Under the pieces are notes generated by a model that saw nothing but the letters and a program-made list of their open reading frames with translations, ran no database searches and had not been told where the DNA came from. Of a stretch of 43,965 bases of DNA, positions 22,878 to 34,060 are shown piece by piece. The DNA lies in NCBI RefSeq assembly GCF_030271215.1, contig NZ_JASNGB010000007.1, positions 553-44,517 of the forward strand, read 5' to 3'. Numbering within the stretch: position 1 is the first letter of the stretch; the number at the start of each line of letters is the position of its first letter. The translations under genes were made by a program, and so were the position numbers. Source of the stretch: Deinococcus rhizophilus. Its GTDB lineage: Bacteria > Deinococcota > Deinococci > Deinococcales > Deinococcaceae.

Positions 22878-23516
22878 GTGCCTGCCCCCGCCGCCCTGCC
22901 CCCTGCCCCGCCGCGCCGCGTGATGGTGCTGGCCGACATGGTGCATCCCTTCGTGTACCGCGAGGGCTTCGGGAGAACGGCCCCGGCGGTGGACCTCGTG
23001 CTCGCGGCGGGCGACCTGCCGGGCTATTACCTCGAATTTCTGGCGAGCGTCCTGACCGTGCCCATCCTGTATGTCCACGGCAACCACGGCGACGAGTCGG
23101 TGGACGAGGGCGACGGCCCCATTCCCCCGCGCGGGGTCATCGCCGCGCATGGCCGGGTGGTGACGGCGGCGGGGCTGCGGGTGGCGGGCTGGGGCGGGGT
23201 GCCGCGCTACCGGCCCGGCGGCGAGGGCCAGTATTCCCCGTCGCAGGCCCGGCATGGCCTGGGGTGGCTGGCGTGGCAGGCCCGCCGGGGGGTGGACGTG
23301 CTGCTCACGCACGCGCCGCCGCTCGGGCCGCATACCGGCAGCGACTACGCCCACCGGGGCTGCCCCGAGATCACCCGCTTCATGGCCCGCCGCCGCCCCC
23401 GCCTCGTCGTCCACGGCCACGTCCACGAGTACGAGGGCCGCAAACCCGATTATGTGGACGAGGCCAGCGGCGCCTGCGTGGTCAACGCCTACGGCTACCG
23501 GGTGCTGGAACTGTGA
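22878..23516 (+). CDS. Metallophosphoesterase with unusual first motif
   Basis: 212 residues from GTG at 22878; an ATG at 22923 is an alternative. TACACT lies 12 nt before the GTG. Motifs: LAAGDLPGYY (GD motif, about residue 45), VHGNHGDES (about 72-80, GNH-type), LLTHAPPLG (about 148-156) and VHGHVHEYE (GHxH, about 187-195). The first motif, usually DxH, reads LADMVHPF (about 18-25), so the His spacing differs by one. It probably still binds two metals. Substrate unknown. It is divergent from arginase and precedes the RNA gene at 23575. Confidence 0.8.
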   Translation: MPAPAALPPAPPRRVMVLADMVHPFVYREGFGRTAPAVDLVLAAGDLPGYYLEFLASVLTVPILYVHGNHGDESVDEGDGPIPPRGVIAAHGRVVTAAGLRVAGWGGVPRYRPGGEGQYSPSQARHGLGWLAWQARRGVDVLLTHAPPLGPHTGSDYAHRGCPEITRFMARRRPRLVVHGHVHEYEGRKPDYVDEASGACVVNAYGYRVLEL

Positions 23517-23574
23517 CGGCAGACTGTGAGAAGCCACGCGATTTTCCGGCGCCAGCACGCCATTTGTCTTAAGG

Positions 23575-23735
23575 GCGGGTGACCACTTGGCACATGTGGA
23601 CGGCGGATGCGGGCGGCATACTTTCCCCTGGCTCCGGGAGGAGCCGGAGGGAGACGCCCACCTCCGATTCAACGGGCGCGCGAGCGGGCCGGAGGCCGGT
23701 CCCCCCGATTGGTTCAAGTCCAGTCACCCGCACCA
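23575..23735 (+). ncRNA. tRNA-like RNA with encoded CCA and a replaced anticodon arm
   Basis: GCGGGTG (23575-23581) and CACCCGC (23725-23731) form a perfect 7-bp acceptor stem followed by discriminator A and CCA (23732-23735). CCAC (23583-23586) and GTGG (23596-23599) form a 4-bp D-like arm with GG in a 9-nt loop. ATTGG/CCAGT enclose a TTCAAGT loop (23708-23724), a canonical T-arm. Between the D and T arms lie about 108 nt in place of a 17-nt anticodon arm: hairpin GGCTCC-GGGA-GGAGCC (23630-23645), stem CGCCC/GGGCG (23655-23659 with 23674-23678), and CCTCCG (23661-23666) complementary to CGGAGG (23690-23695), a possible pseudoknot. A terminator follows CCA by 5 nt. It is too short for tmRNA; a Y-RNA-like molecule or an inserted/degenerate tRNA are alternatives. 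No anticodon loop could be found. Confidence 0.7.
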
Positions 23736-23740
23736 TCAGA

Positions 23741-23773
23741 GGGAGAGTTCACACGGGCTCTCCCTTTCCCCTT
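23741..23773 (+). terminator. Terminator of the tRNA-like RNA gene
   Basis: GGGAGAG (23741-23747) pairs perfectly with CTCTCCC (23758-23764), followed by TTTCCCCTT, just past the encoded CCA. Confidence 0.7.
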
Positions 23774-23798
23774 GGACCTCTTTTCAGTCCCTTTGGCC

Positions 23799-23804
23799 TA
23801 GCAT
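23799..23804 (+). promoter_or_regulatory. -10 box TAGCAT, leaderless-type
   Basis: TAGCAT lies 6 nt before the GTG at 23811. Confidence 0.5.
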
Positions 23805-23810
23805 CGGCGG

Positions 23811-24239
23811 GTGCCTGAATCGCCCACGACCAACGCCCAGCGCGTCACCCAGCTTCACCGCGCCTTCGGCTTCACCGTGCCGGAGCAGCCCACGGTCCCC
23901 CGCCCCGACCTGCTGAAGCTGCGGCGGACCTTCGTCCGGGAAGAAACGGCTGAACTGGAAGCCGAGTTCACGGCCCTGCTGACGCGTCTTCAGGGGGGCG
24001 AGGCCGTGCCTGCGGGCGACCTGACACCGCTGGCGCACGAACTCGCCGACCTGCTGTACGTGACCTACGGGGCCTTCACGGTCCTGGGCATCGACGCCGA
24101 CGCGGTGTTTGCCGAGGTCCACCGCGCGAATATGGCGAAACTCGGCGGCCCCAGACGCGAAGACGGCAAGCTGCTCAAGCCTGAGGGCTGGCAGCCTGCC
24201 GATGTGCGGGGGGTGATTGAGGGGCAGGAGAGAGGCTAG
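23811..24239 (+). CDS. MazG-like (d)NTP pyrophosphohydrolase, DR2231-type
   Basis: 142 residues from a leaderless-type GTG. All-alpha NTP pyrophosphatase motifs: REETAELEAEF (about residues 44-54, ExxE metal ligands) and AHELADLLYVTYG (about 77-89, ExxD). The N-terminal TNAQRVTQLHRAFG, the HRANMAKL..GPRREDGK segment and the KPEGWQPADVRGVIE tail closely follow D. radiodurans DR2231, characterised as a MazG-like enzyme that hydrolyses dUTP to dUMP. By that comparison it keeps uracil out of DNA. It is downstream of the tRNA-like RNA terminator, with its own -10 box, and converges on ddrB. Confidence 0.9.
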   Translation: MPESPTTNAQRVTQLHRAFGFTVPEQPTVPRPDLLKLRRTFVREETAELEAEFTALLTRLQGGEAVPAGDLTPLAHELADLLYVTYGAFTVLGIDADAVFAEVHRANMAKLGGPRREDGKLLKPEGWQPADVRGVIEGQERG

Positions 24240-24272
24240 GGCGGGGTCGCTCCTCGCCCCACTCTTAAGCGG

Positions 24273-24847
<575 letters not shown>

Positions 24848-24868
24848 TCAGGTGGCTGTGCAGCCCCG

Positions 24869-25360
24869 TCACCCGTCCTGGGGCGTGATCCGCAGCAGCA
24901 GCCCCCGCAGCGTGGCCCGCTCGTCGGGCGTCAGGTCCCTCAGCAGGGCTTCCTCGTGGGCGACGTGGGCTTCCAGCAACCTGTCCACGGCGGCGCGGCC
25001 CTCCGGGGTCAGGGCGGCGCGGACGCTGCGGCGGTCGCGTGGGTCAGCGAGGCGGGCCACCCACCCCCGGCGCTCCAGCCCGTCCACCCGTTTGGTGACG
25101 GCGGGCGGGGTCACGGCCATCAGCGTGCCGAGTTCGCCCAGCGTCAGGCCCCCCGGCGGGGCCGAGCGGCGCAGGGTCGCCAGCACGTCGAAGGCCGAGG
25201 GGGTCAGATCGTGCCGGGCGAAAAAGGCGTCGAGGGCGGCTTGCAACGTCTGGTTCGTCCGCTGCAGGGCGATTACCGTGAGCATGGGGCCGGGGTCCAG
25301 GTCCGGCCGCTCCCGGCGCCAGTCCTGCCCGATGCGGGCCAGCAACTCGGCGGTCTTCAC
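24869..25360 (-). CDS. MarR-family transcriptional regulator
   Basis: 163 residues from GTG at 25360, whose GTGA overlaps the stop of the upstream transporter gene by 4 nt. MarR winged-helix features: a dimerisation helix (LDPGPMLTVIALQRTNQTLQ), the helix-turn-helix SPSAFDVLATLRR...LTLGELGTLMAVTPPAVTKRVDGLERRGWV split around residues 72-115, and the wing ADPRDRRSVRAALTPEG with the DxRxxR motif (about 117-133). MarR proteins usually repress their own operon and release on binding small ligands, so control of the two transporter halves is likely. The gene ends close to the ddrB operator. Confidence 0.9.
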   Translation of the reverse strand: MKTAELLARIGQDWRRERPDLDPGPMLTVIALQRTNQTLQAALDAFFARHDLTPSAFDVLATLRRSAPPGGLTLGELGTLMAVTPPAVTKRVDGLERRGWVARLADPRDRRSVRAALTPEGRAAVDRLLEAHVAHEEALLRDLTPDERATLRGLLLRITPQDG

Positions 25361-25818
25361 CGGGGCCGCCCCGCCGCCCGCTGGCGGTCCCCGGCGAGCA
25401 GGGCGACGGCGGCGAGCAGCAGCAGGGCGCTGAGGCCCTCGGCGGCGGAGGGAAGCCGCTGCGCCTGCCCCAGCCAGCCCAGCGCGGGGAGCGCGAGCGC
25501 CACGAGCAGTTGCCCCAGCGTCGCGGCCACCGTCCCCACGCCCACCCCCAGCCGGGCCGCCCCGATCAGGTTGAGGGTGACGTAGGTGGCCCCCAGCAGC
25601 CCGCCCGTCAGCATCCACAGCGGCGGCAGATGCGCCGGACCCTCCCGCCCGACCCCGGCCAGCCACAGGAGGGCCAGCAGCACCCCGCCCACCACGAAAT
25701 TCACCAGGGTGGCCGCCAGCGGGGTGCCCAGTGCCCGCGCCAGCCGCACGTTAAAGGCCAGCCCCGCCGCGAGGCCGATGCCCGCTCCCAGCGTGCCCAG
25801 CAGCAGCCCGAGGTTCAC
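25357..25818 (-). CDS. YdcZ-type (DUF606) DMT transporter half, second subunit
   Basis: 153 residues from GTG at 25818; the GTGA overlaps the stop of the preceding half by 4 nt, which favours this start over a longer open frame. About five hydrophobic helices: LGLLLGTLGAGIGLAAGLAF, TLVNFVVGGVLLALLWL, LWMLTGGLLGATYVTLNLIG, a glycine-rich TVAATLGQLLVALALPALGWLG and a C-terminal SALLLLAAVALLAGD. The five-helix size and the PLAATLVNFVVGG pattern fit the DUF606/YdcZ branch of the drug/metabolite transporter superfamily. Together with the first half it probably forms a heterodimer. Confidence 0.78.
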   Translation of the reverse strand: MNLGLLLGTLGAGIGLAAGLAFNVRLARALGTPLAATLVNFVVGGVLLALLWLAGVGREGPAHLPPLWMLTGGLLGATYVTLNLIGAARLGVGVGTVAATLGQLLVALALPALGWLGQAQRLPSAAEGLSALLLLAAVALLAGDRQRAAGRPR

Positions 25819-26297
25819 GCTGCCCCCCACAGCCGCAGCCCCAGCGCGGCGAGGACCAGCGCCAGCGCCCCCGCCCGCGCCGGGTTGACCCGCCGCCGCT
25901 CCAGCCCCAGTCCCCCCAGGTGGTCGAGCCCAATCGCCGTGACGACCTGCGCGGCGATCACCAGCGTGGTCGCCACGGCGGTCCCCAGCGCCTGCGTGAG
26001 CACCACGCTGCCCACCACGTAGGCGCTGCCGACGACGCCTCCCAGCCAGCTCCAGCGCGGGGCCTGCCGGGCCGCCGTCCAGTCGGGGCGTTGTCGGCTC
26101 AACCCCAGCAGGACCAGCAGCCCCAGGGTGCCCGCCGCGTAGGACAGCGTGCCCGTCAGTGTCACCGACCCCAGATGGTCGGCCAGCGCCCCGTTGACCG
26201 CGAATTGCAGCGGAAGCAGCCCCCCGGCCAGCACCGTCAGGACGAGGGCGGGCCAGAACGCCCTTGGCTCTCTCCTCTTCCCGTGCATCTCGTTCAT
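25815..26297 (-). CDS. YdcZ-type (DUF606) DMT transporter half, first subunit
   Basis: 160 residues. TAAACT lies 8 nt before the ATG at 26297 (minus strand), a leaderless-type start; an ATG three codons in is possible. Five helices: FWPALVLTVLAGGLLPLQFAVNG region (residues 14-36), VTLTGTLSYAAGTLGLLVLL (45-64), WSWLGGVVGSAYVVGSVVL (82-100), VATTLVIAAQVVTAIGLDHLG (108-128) and GALALVLAALGLRLW (142-156). The Q-F-A-V-N-G and D-H-L-G motifs are YdcZ-like. It opens a three-gene unit with the second half and marR, all with 4-nt overlaps. Confidence 0.8.
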   Translation of the reverse strand: MNEMHGKRREPRAFWPALVLTVLAGGLLPLQFAVNGALADHLGSVTLTGTLSYAAGTLGLLVLLGLSRQRPDWTAARQAPRWSWLGGVVGSAYVVGSVVLTQALGTAVATTLVIAAQVVTAIGLDHLGGLGLERRRVNPARAGALALVLAALGLRLWGAA

Positions 26298-26299
26298 AG

Positions 26300-26313
26300 G
26301 GAAATAGTTTACC
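26300..26313. promoter_or_regulatory. Imperfect dyad GGAAATAGTTTACC overlapping the transporter promoter
   Basis: The inverted half-sites (GGAAAT / GTTTACC) overlap the -10 box TAAACT and would suit binding by the MarR protein encoded downstream. Weak symmetry. Confidence 0.35.
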
Positions 26314-26362
26314 AGAAAAAGAGTCTCGCCTGGTTCCGATTCGGCTCACAGGAGGGCGCTGC

Positions 26363-26368
26363 TAGACT
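26363..26368 (+). promoter_or_regulatory. -10 box TAGACT, leaderless-type
   Basis: TAGACT lies 8 nt before the ATG at 26377; TTCGGC 17 nt upstream may serve as -35. Confidence 0.45.
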
Positions 26369-26376
26369 CGCCGCAG

Positions 26377-27443
<1,067 letters not shown>

Positions 27444-27456
<13 letters not shown>

Positions 27457-27815
27457 CCCCGCACCCGCCGCGAGACCGTCCCCAGAAACAGCGCCAGCAC
27501 CGGCCCCTGCTCCCCGCGCCGGACCTCCACCCGGTAGGTTGCCAGGGTGCGGCCCACCCGCTCGGGCGTGGCGACGGCGATCAGCTCATCGCCCGGCCGC
27601 GCGGCCCGGAAAAAGCTCAGGTGCGTCTCGACCGCGACCGCCTGCGCCTCCAGGTTGCTGATCGCCGCGAACGCCTCGTCCGCGAGGCTGAACAGCAGGC
27701 CGCCGTGCGCGGTGCCGTGCATGTTCAGCCCGCCTTCCGTGACGGTCAGCGCGACGCGGGTCAGGCCCGGCGTGGCCTCCAGCAGCCGCATTCCCAGCGT
27801 GTCGGCGTAGCTCAT
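27444..27815 (-). CDS. PaaI-family hotdog thioesterase
   Basis: 123 residues. The hotdog-fold signature is MHGTAHGGLLFSLADEAF (about residues 32-49), where the HGG loop and the following Asp shape the acyl-CoA thioesterase site. Sheet strands VALTVTE, VAVETHLSFFRAARPGDELIAV and ATYRVEV follow in order. The length is typical of PaaI, which hydrolyses acyl-CoA or phenylacetyl-CoA-type esters. Its ATG overlaps the stop of the BtrH-like gene by 4 nt, making it the third gene of the merR operon, so it may act on a product of that pathway. It overlaps the nuclease gene 3' end by 13 nt. Confidence 0.88.
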
Positions 27816-28747
27816 GCCTCAGCGTAAGGGGAGAGTGCGGACGTAAGCTTGTCGTGCAGTTCACCCAGGCGGCGGAATCCGGTGGCGAGGTGGGAACCCT
27901 GTCCCTGAATGGCGGGGTATTGCAGGGCGCCCAGTGTGCGGGCCTGTTCCTGAAGAAGTTGGGCAGCGTGGTCCTCACCGATCAGGTGTAAGGCGTGCGC
28001 GGCGTCGGCCTTGCGGCGGGTGCCGACACGGAGGCCGAAGTGAATCAGCAGTTGCTGAATGTCCTTACTCAGGCGGTCCTCCACTCGGTCAGCCAGGGCT
28101 TCCAGTCCTGCTCGGCCGCCCAGCGTCCCGGGAGGAACGGGAAGGTCGCAGCCATTCAGCCATGCCGCCGCATATGGCAGAGACTGGCGGAGGGCATCCA
28201 GCGGAGTCACCGACCGGACACGCTGGAAGTCCGTTCGCATGGCGTAGGCCTCGCCGTACCCGATCTCTTCTGCCTTCCACGCCCGGCAGAACGCCTGGAC
28301 AGGCAGCGTCGCCCACGGGTGCCCCTGCGGGTCATGCATGATGATCTCTTCGTGCTGCACGTCCAGCACCGTGACGAAGTGGTCGGCCCCACTGGCGCGG
28401 TCGCTGCCCGGTTGATGAAGTAGCAGGCCCATATCCAGCGGGCCGACCACCACCGGGCCGTCCCGCACATGTCGCCTGAGAACGGACATGGCTTCATTCG
28501 CGCTCCCGGAGGTGTGCTTGCGGCAGGTGTATCCCAGCAGGTCAAGCGCCTGATCAAGGCCCAGGTCCGGGTCCCACCCGAAGGGGTCAAACAGGGGGAC
28601 TCGCCCTGCCAGCCACTGAAACCCGAAGGGCGAGCCGGTCAGGGTCTCCACGATGGCAGGACTGGGCGCGTCCGGCCCCAGGGCGGAGATCAGCGAATTG
28701 GTAAAGCAGTACGGTCCACTGCCGAAATAGGGGAGAATCTGTGTCAT
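27812..28747 (-). CDS. BtrH-like cysteine-peptidase-fold protein
   Basis: 311 residues from the ATG at 28747, whose ATGA overlaps the merR stop by 4 nt. The N-terminal 180 residues show a papain-like C39/BtrH arrangement: GPYCFTNSLISALG with a candidate nucleophile Cys (residue 13-14), GADHFVTVLDV with His (about 120) and IMHDPQGHPWATL with Asp (about 136). BtrH, from butirosin biosynthesis, is an acyltransferase moving acyl groups from carrier protein to an aminoglycoside. The C-terminal 110 residues are helical and unrecognised. An acyltransferase or peptidase role next to a PaaI thioesterase is suggestive but uncertain. Confidence 0.65.
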   Translation of the reverse strand: MTQILPYFGSGPYCFTNSLISALGPDAPSPAIVETLTGSPFGFQWLAGRVPLFDPFGWDPDLGLDQALDLLGYTCRKHTSGSANEAMSVLRRHVRDGPVVVGPLDMGLLLHQPGSDRASGADHFVTVLDVQHEEIIMHDPQGHPWATLPVQAFCRAWKAEEIGYGEAYAMRTDFQRVRSVTPLDALRQSLPYAAAWLNGCDLPVPPGTLGGRAGLEALADRVEDRLSKDIQQLLIHFGLRVGTRRKADAAHALHLIGEDHAAQLLQEQARTLGALQYPAIQGQGSHLATGFRRLGELHDKLTSALSPYAEA

Positions 28748-29598
28748 TGGGAGTCCCCCGGCACGAAGGGGCAGGCGACCTCGCCCGCCGGGTCGCCGGG
28801 TCCCGCCGCCTCCCACCCGTAGGGATAGACCTCGCGCACGGACAGGGCGCTCCGGGTGCCATGGGCGCGGATGTAGCGGTTCACGGCGTCGTAGGCGGCC
28901 ATCAGTTCGTGGTACTCGAAGTCAGCCTTGCAGACGGTCACAAAGGCTTCCGTATGGGCGGGTTCCTCGCGGGCGGTGAGGTCGCCGCCCGGCTGGACCT
29001 GTCCCCGGTAGGGCACACCCACCTCGACCGGGCCGTCGGAGTCGGCGCCCACCTCACCGTGGTAGATCACGACGGGCGGGCCCGCTGTCTCGGCGCCCTG
29101 CTGGCGCAGCTCGGCGTGCAGGCGCTCCAGAGAGCGGCCGATCAACGCGCTGAGGTCGGGCAGGAGGACGCGGCGCTGAACAGTCAGGACCGTCTGGGCG
29201 GGCACGTCGCGGGACTGGACTTCGTAGGTGGTGGGCATGGGATCTCCTCGGAGGGTGTGGATAAGGTGCCGCGCGACGGCGGCCCGCTGAAGGTGAAGGG
29301 CCTGCACCTCTGCCCAGTGCGCCTCCACCCGTCCGGCCCGCTCGTGCAGTGGGGCGCCGAGCAGAGCGCGGATGTCGGCCAGCGGCATCTCGACCGTGCG
29401 CAGCAGGCCGATCAGGCGGGCCGTCCCAATCTGGGCGGGCGTGTAGAAGCGGTAGCCCGTGTCCGGGTCCACCCGGGCGGGGGGCAGCAGGCCGAGGTCG
29501 TCGTAGAGCCGCAGCGCCCTCTGGCTCAGGCGCGAGGCGCGGGCAAAGGCGCCGATAGAAAGGGGGTCCGTCGAAAGGGGGTCCTGGGTGTCGGTCAT
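28744..29598 (-). CDS. MerR-family regulator with GyrI-like effector domain
   Basis: 284 residues. The MerR helix-turn-helix is residues about 13-80: LSIGAFARASRLSQRALRLYDDLGLLPPARVD..GYRFYTP (quoted here in pieces). A helical linker follows, then from about residue 125 a GyrI-like/AraC-effector-binding domain (YEVQSRDVPAQTVLTVQRR, VVIYHGEV, PVEVGVPY, YPYGWEAAG) of the BmrR/TipA-like kind that binds small molecules. It should activate its own operon, which contains the BtrH-like and PaaI genes (4-nt overlaps). A 15-nt duplication encodes a repeated DPLS(T/I) near the N-terminus. Confidence 0.88.
   Translation of the reverse strand: MTDTQDPLSTDPLSIGAFARASRLSQRALRLYDDLGLLPPARVDPDTGYRFYTPAQIGTARLIGLLRTVEMPLADIRALLGAPLHERAGRVEAHWAEVQALHLQRAAVARHLIHTLRGDPMPTTYEVQSRDVPAQTVLTVQRRVLLPDLSALIGRSLERLHAELRQQGAETAGPPVVIYHGEVGADSDGPVEVGVPYRGQVQPGGDLTAREEPAHTEAFVTVCKADFEYHELMAAYDAVNRYIRAHGTRSALSVREVYPYGWEAAGPGDPAGEVACPFVPGDSQ
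29558..29584 (-). repeat. 15-nt period duplication inside merR
   Basis: GAAAGGGGGTCC occurs at 29558-29569 and 29573-29584 (+ strand), in-frame, giving DPLST-DPLSI at the protein N-terminus just before the helix-turn-helix. Confidence 0.7.
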
Positions 29599-29658
29599 GC
29601 GGCCTCCGGAGGTGAGGGCAGCATGCGGCCTGCCCCTGGGGGAGGGTCAAGCGCCCGC

Positions 29659-29664
29659 TATCCT
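29659..29664 (+). promoter_or_regulatory. -10 box TATCCT, leaderless-type
   Basis: TATCCT lies 6 nt before the ATG at 29671. Confidence 0.5.
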
Positions 29665-29670
29665 CCGCCC

Positions 29671-30702
<1,032 letters not shown>

Positions 30703-30732
30703 CCCCACACAGTACGCGGCGCACACCCGCGC

Positions 30733-30738
30733 TAGCAT
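30733..30738 (+). promoter_or_regulatory. -10 box TAGCAT of the rib operon
   Basis: TAGCAT lies about 53 nt before the FMN riboswitch; no clear -35 box. This is the only gene in the area with a long leader. Confidence 0.45.
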
Positions 30739-30753
30739 CGGCCCTGGCTCCCG

Positions 30754-30780
30754 TCCCACGCGGGATCAGTCCACGCGGGA
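30754..30780 (+). repeat. Two tandem mini-palindromes in the rib leader
   Basis: TCCCACGCGGGA (30754-30765) and TCCACGCGGGA (30770-30780) are near-identical and each folds as a TCCC-ACGC-GGGA-type mini-hairpin, between the -10 box and the riboswitch. Confidence 0.5.
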
Positions 30781-30791
30781 CCGGGGCCGAC

Positions 30792-30972
<181 letters not shown>

Positions 30973-30981
30973 GGCCGCTTT

Positions 30982-31000
30982 GCCCGCCACCCCGGCGGGC
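30982..31000 (+). promoter_or_regulatory. Hairpin between riboswitch and ribD start
   Basis: GCCCGCC (30982-30988) pairs with GGCGGGC (30994-31000) over a 5-nt loop. There is no T-tract, so not a terminator. It separates AAGGAGG (30968-30974) from the ATG at 31012 and may act as the expression platform. Confidence 0.55.
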
Positions 31001-31011
31001 GGCGACACTGT

Positions 31012-32785
<1,774 letters not shown>

Positions 32786-32789
<4 letters not shown>

Positions 32790-34003
32790 CGTCCACTTCT
32801 CCCTCCCCACAACCCACCGCCCTGGCTTCCATCCCCGACCTGCTCGCCGAGCTGCGGGCCGGGCGCCCCGTCATCCTGGTGGACGACGAGGGCCGCGAGA
32901 ACGAGGGCGACCTGCTGATGCCCGCCGAGACCGCGACGCCCGAGTGGGTCAACTTCATGGCGCGGGAGGGCCGGGGCCTGATCTGCGTGACCCTGCCCCC
33001 CGAACGGGCCGCCGAGCTGGACCTCGCGCCGATGGTCCGCTCGGGCACCGATCCCAACGGCACGGCCTTCACGGTCAGCGTGGACCATGTCAGCAACTCC
33101 ACCGGGATCAGCGCCTACGACCGCGCCGCGACGATTGCGGCGCTGGCCGACCCGGCAGCGGCCCCCGCCGATTTCCGCCGTCCGGGGCATATCTTCCCGC
33201 TGGTCGCCCGTCCCGGCGGGGTGTTGCGCCGCGCCGGACACACCGAGGCGGGCTGCGACCTCGCGCGGTTGGCGGGCTTCGCGCCCGTCGGCGTGATCTG
33301 CGAGATCATGGGCGACGACGGCGAGATGAGCCGCCTGCCCGACCTCCTCGCGTTTGGGGAGCGCCACGGCCTGAAGGTCGGCTCCATCGAGGCCCTGATC
33401 GCCCACCGACTGGAACACGACCCCTTTCTGCGGATCGTCGCGGAGGCGAAGTTGCCCACCGAGTACGGCGAATTCCGGCTGGTGGGCTTCGAGGACGGCC
33501 TCTCGGGGGCCGAGCACGTCGCGCTGGTGATGGGCGAGGTCGGGGAGGAACCGCTGCTGGTGCGGGTGCATTCCGAGTGCCTGACCGGGGACGCCTTCCA
33601 CTCGCTGCGCTGCGACTGCGGTCCCCAGCGCGACGCGGCGATGCGGGCGATCGCCCGGGAGGGCCGGGGCATCCTCGTCTACCTGCGCCAGGAGGGCCGG
33701 GGCATCGGCCTGCTGAACAAGATTCGCGCCTACGCCCTGCAAGACGCCGGGGCCGACACGGTGGACGCCAACCTGCAACTCGGTTTTCCCGCCGACGCCC
33801 GCGACTTCGGGATCGGCGCCCAGATGCTGCACCTGCTGGGCGCCCGGCGGCTGCGGGTCCTGACCAACAACCCCCGCAAACTGCACAGCCTGGGCGGCTT
33901 CGGGCTGGAGGTCGTCGAGCGGGTGCCGCTGCACGTCGGCCAGAACGCGCACAACGCGGGGTATCTGGCGACGAAGGGAGCGCGGCTGGGGCATCTGCAG
34001 TAG
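32786..34003 (+). CDS. ribBA: Bifunctional RibBA (DHBP synthase / GTP cyclohydrolase II)
   Basis: 405 residues from GTG at 32786. The first half makes 3,4-dihydroxy-2-butanone 4-phosphate from ribulose 5-phosphate: [13 protein letters not shown] (about residues 31-43) with acidic catalytic residues and [13 protein letters not shown] (about 151-163). The second half opens [14 protein letters not shown] and RCDCGPQ supply the three zinc Cys (about 261-277), and [14 protein letters not shown] (about 296-309) binds substrate. Both active sites look intact. The operon ends here with a terminator; lumazine synthase ribH is not in the window. Confidence 0.96.
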
Positions 34004-34017
34004 GAGGGCAGGGGAGA

Positions 34018-34050
34018 GGGCGGCGGATACACAAGTCCGCCGCCCTTTCT
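34018..34050. terminator. Strong hairpin terminator of the rib operon
   Basis: GGGCGGCGGA (34018-34027) pairs perfectly with TCCGCCGCCC (34036-34045) around 8 nt, then TTTCT. It could also serve the convergent M32 gene. Confidence 0.88.
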
Positions 34051-34060
34051 GCCGACCCGG

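Noticed and set aside
23575..23735. tmRNA (ssrA)
   Set aside because: Only 161 nt, no tag reading frame ending in the usual AA-rich peptide, and a paired D-arm, which tmRNA lacks.
23575..23735. Ordinary tRNA with a group I intron
   Set aside because: The extra sequence is about 85 nt, far below group I intron size, and no anticodon stem-loop can be reassembled from its edges.
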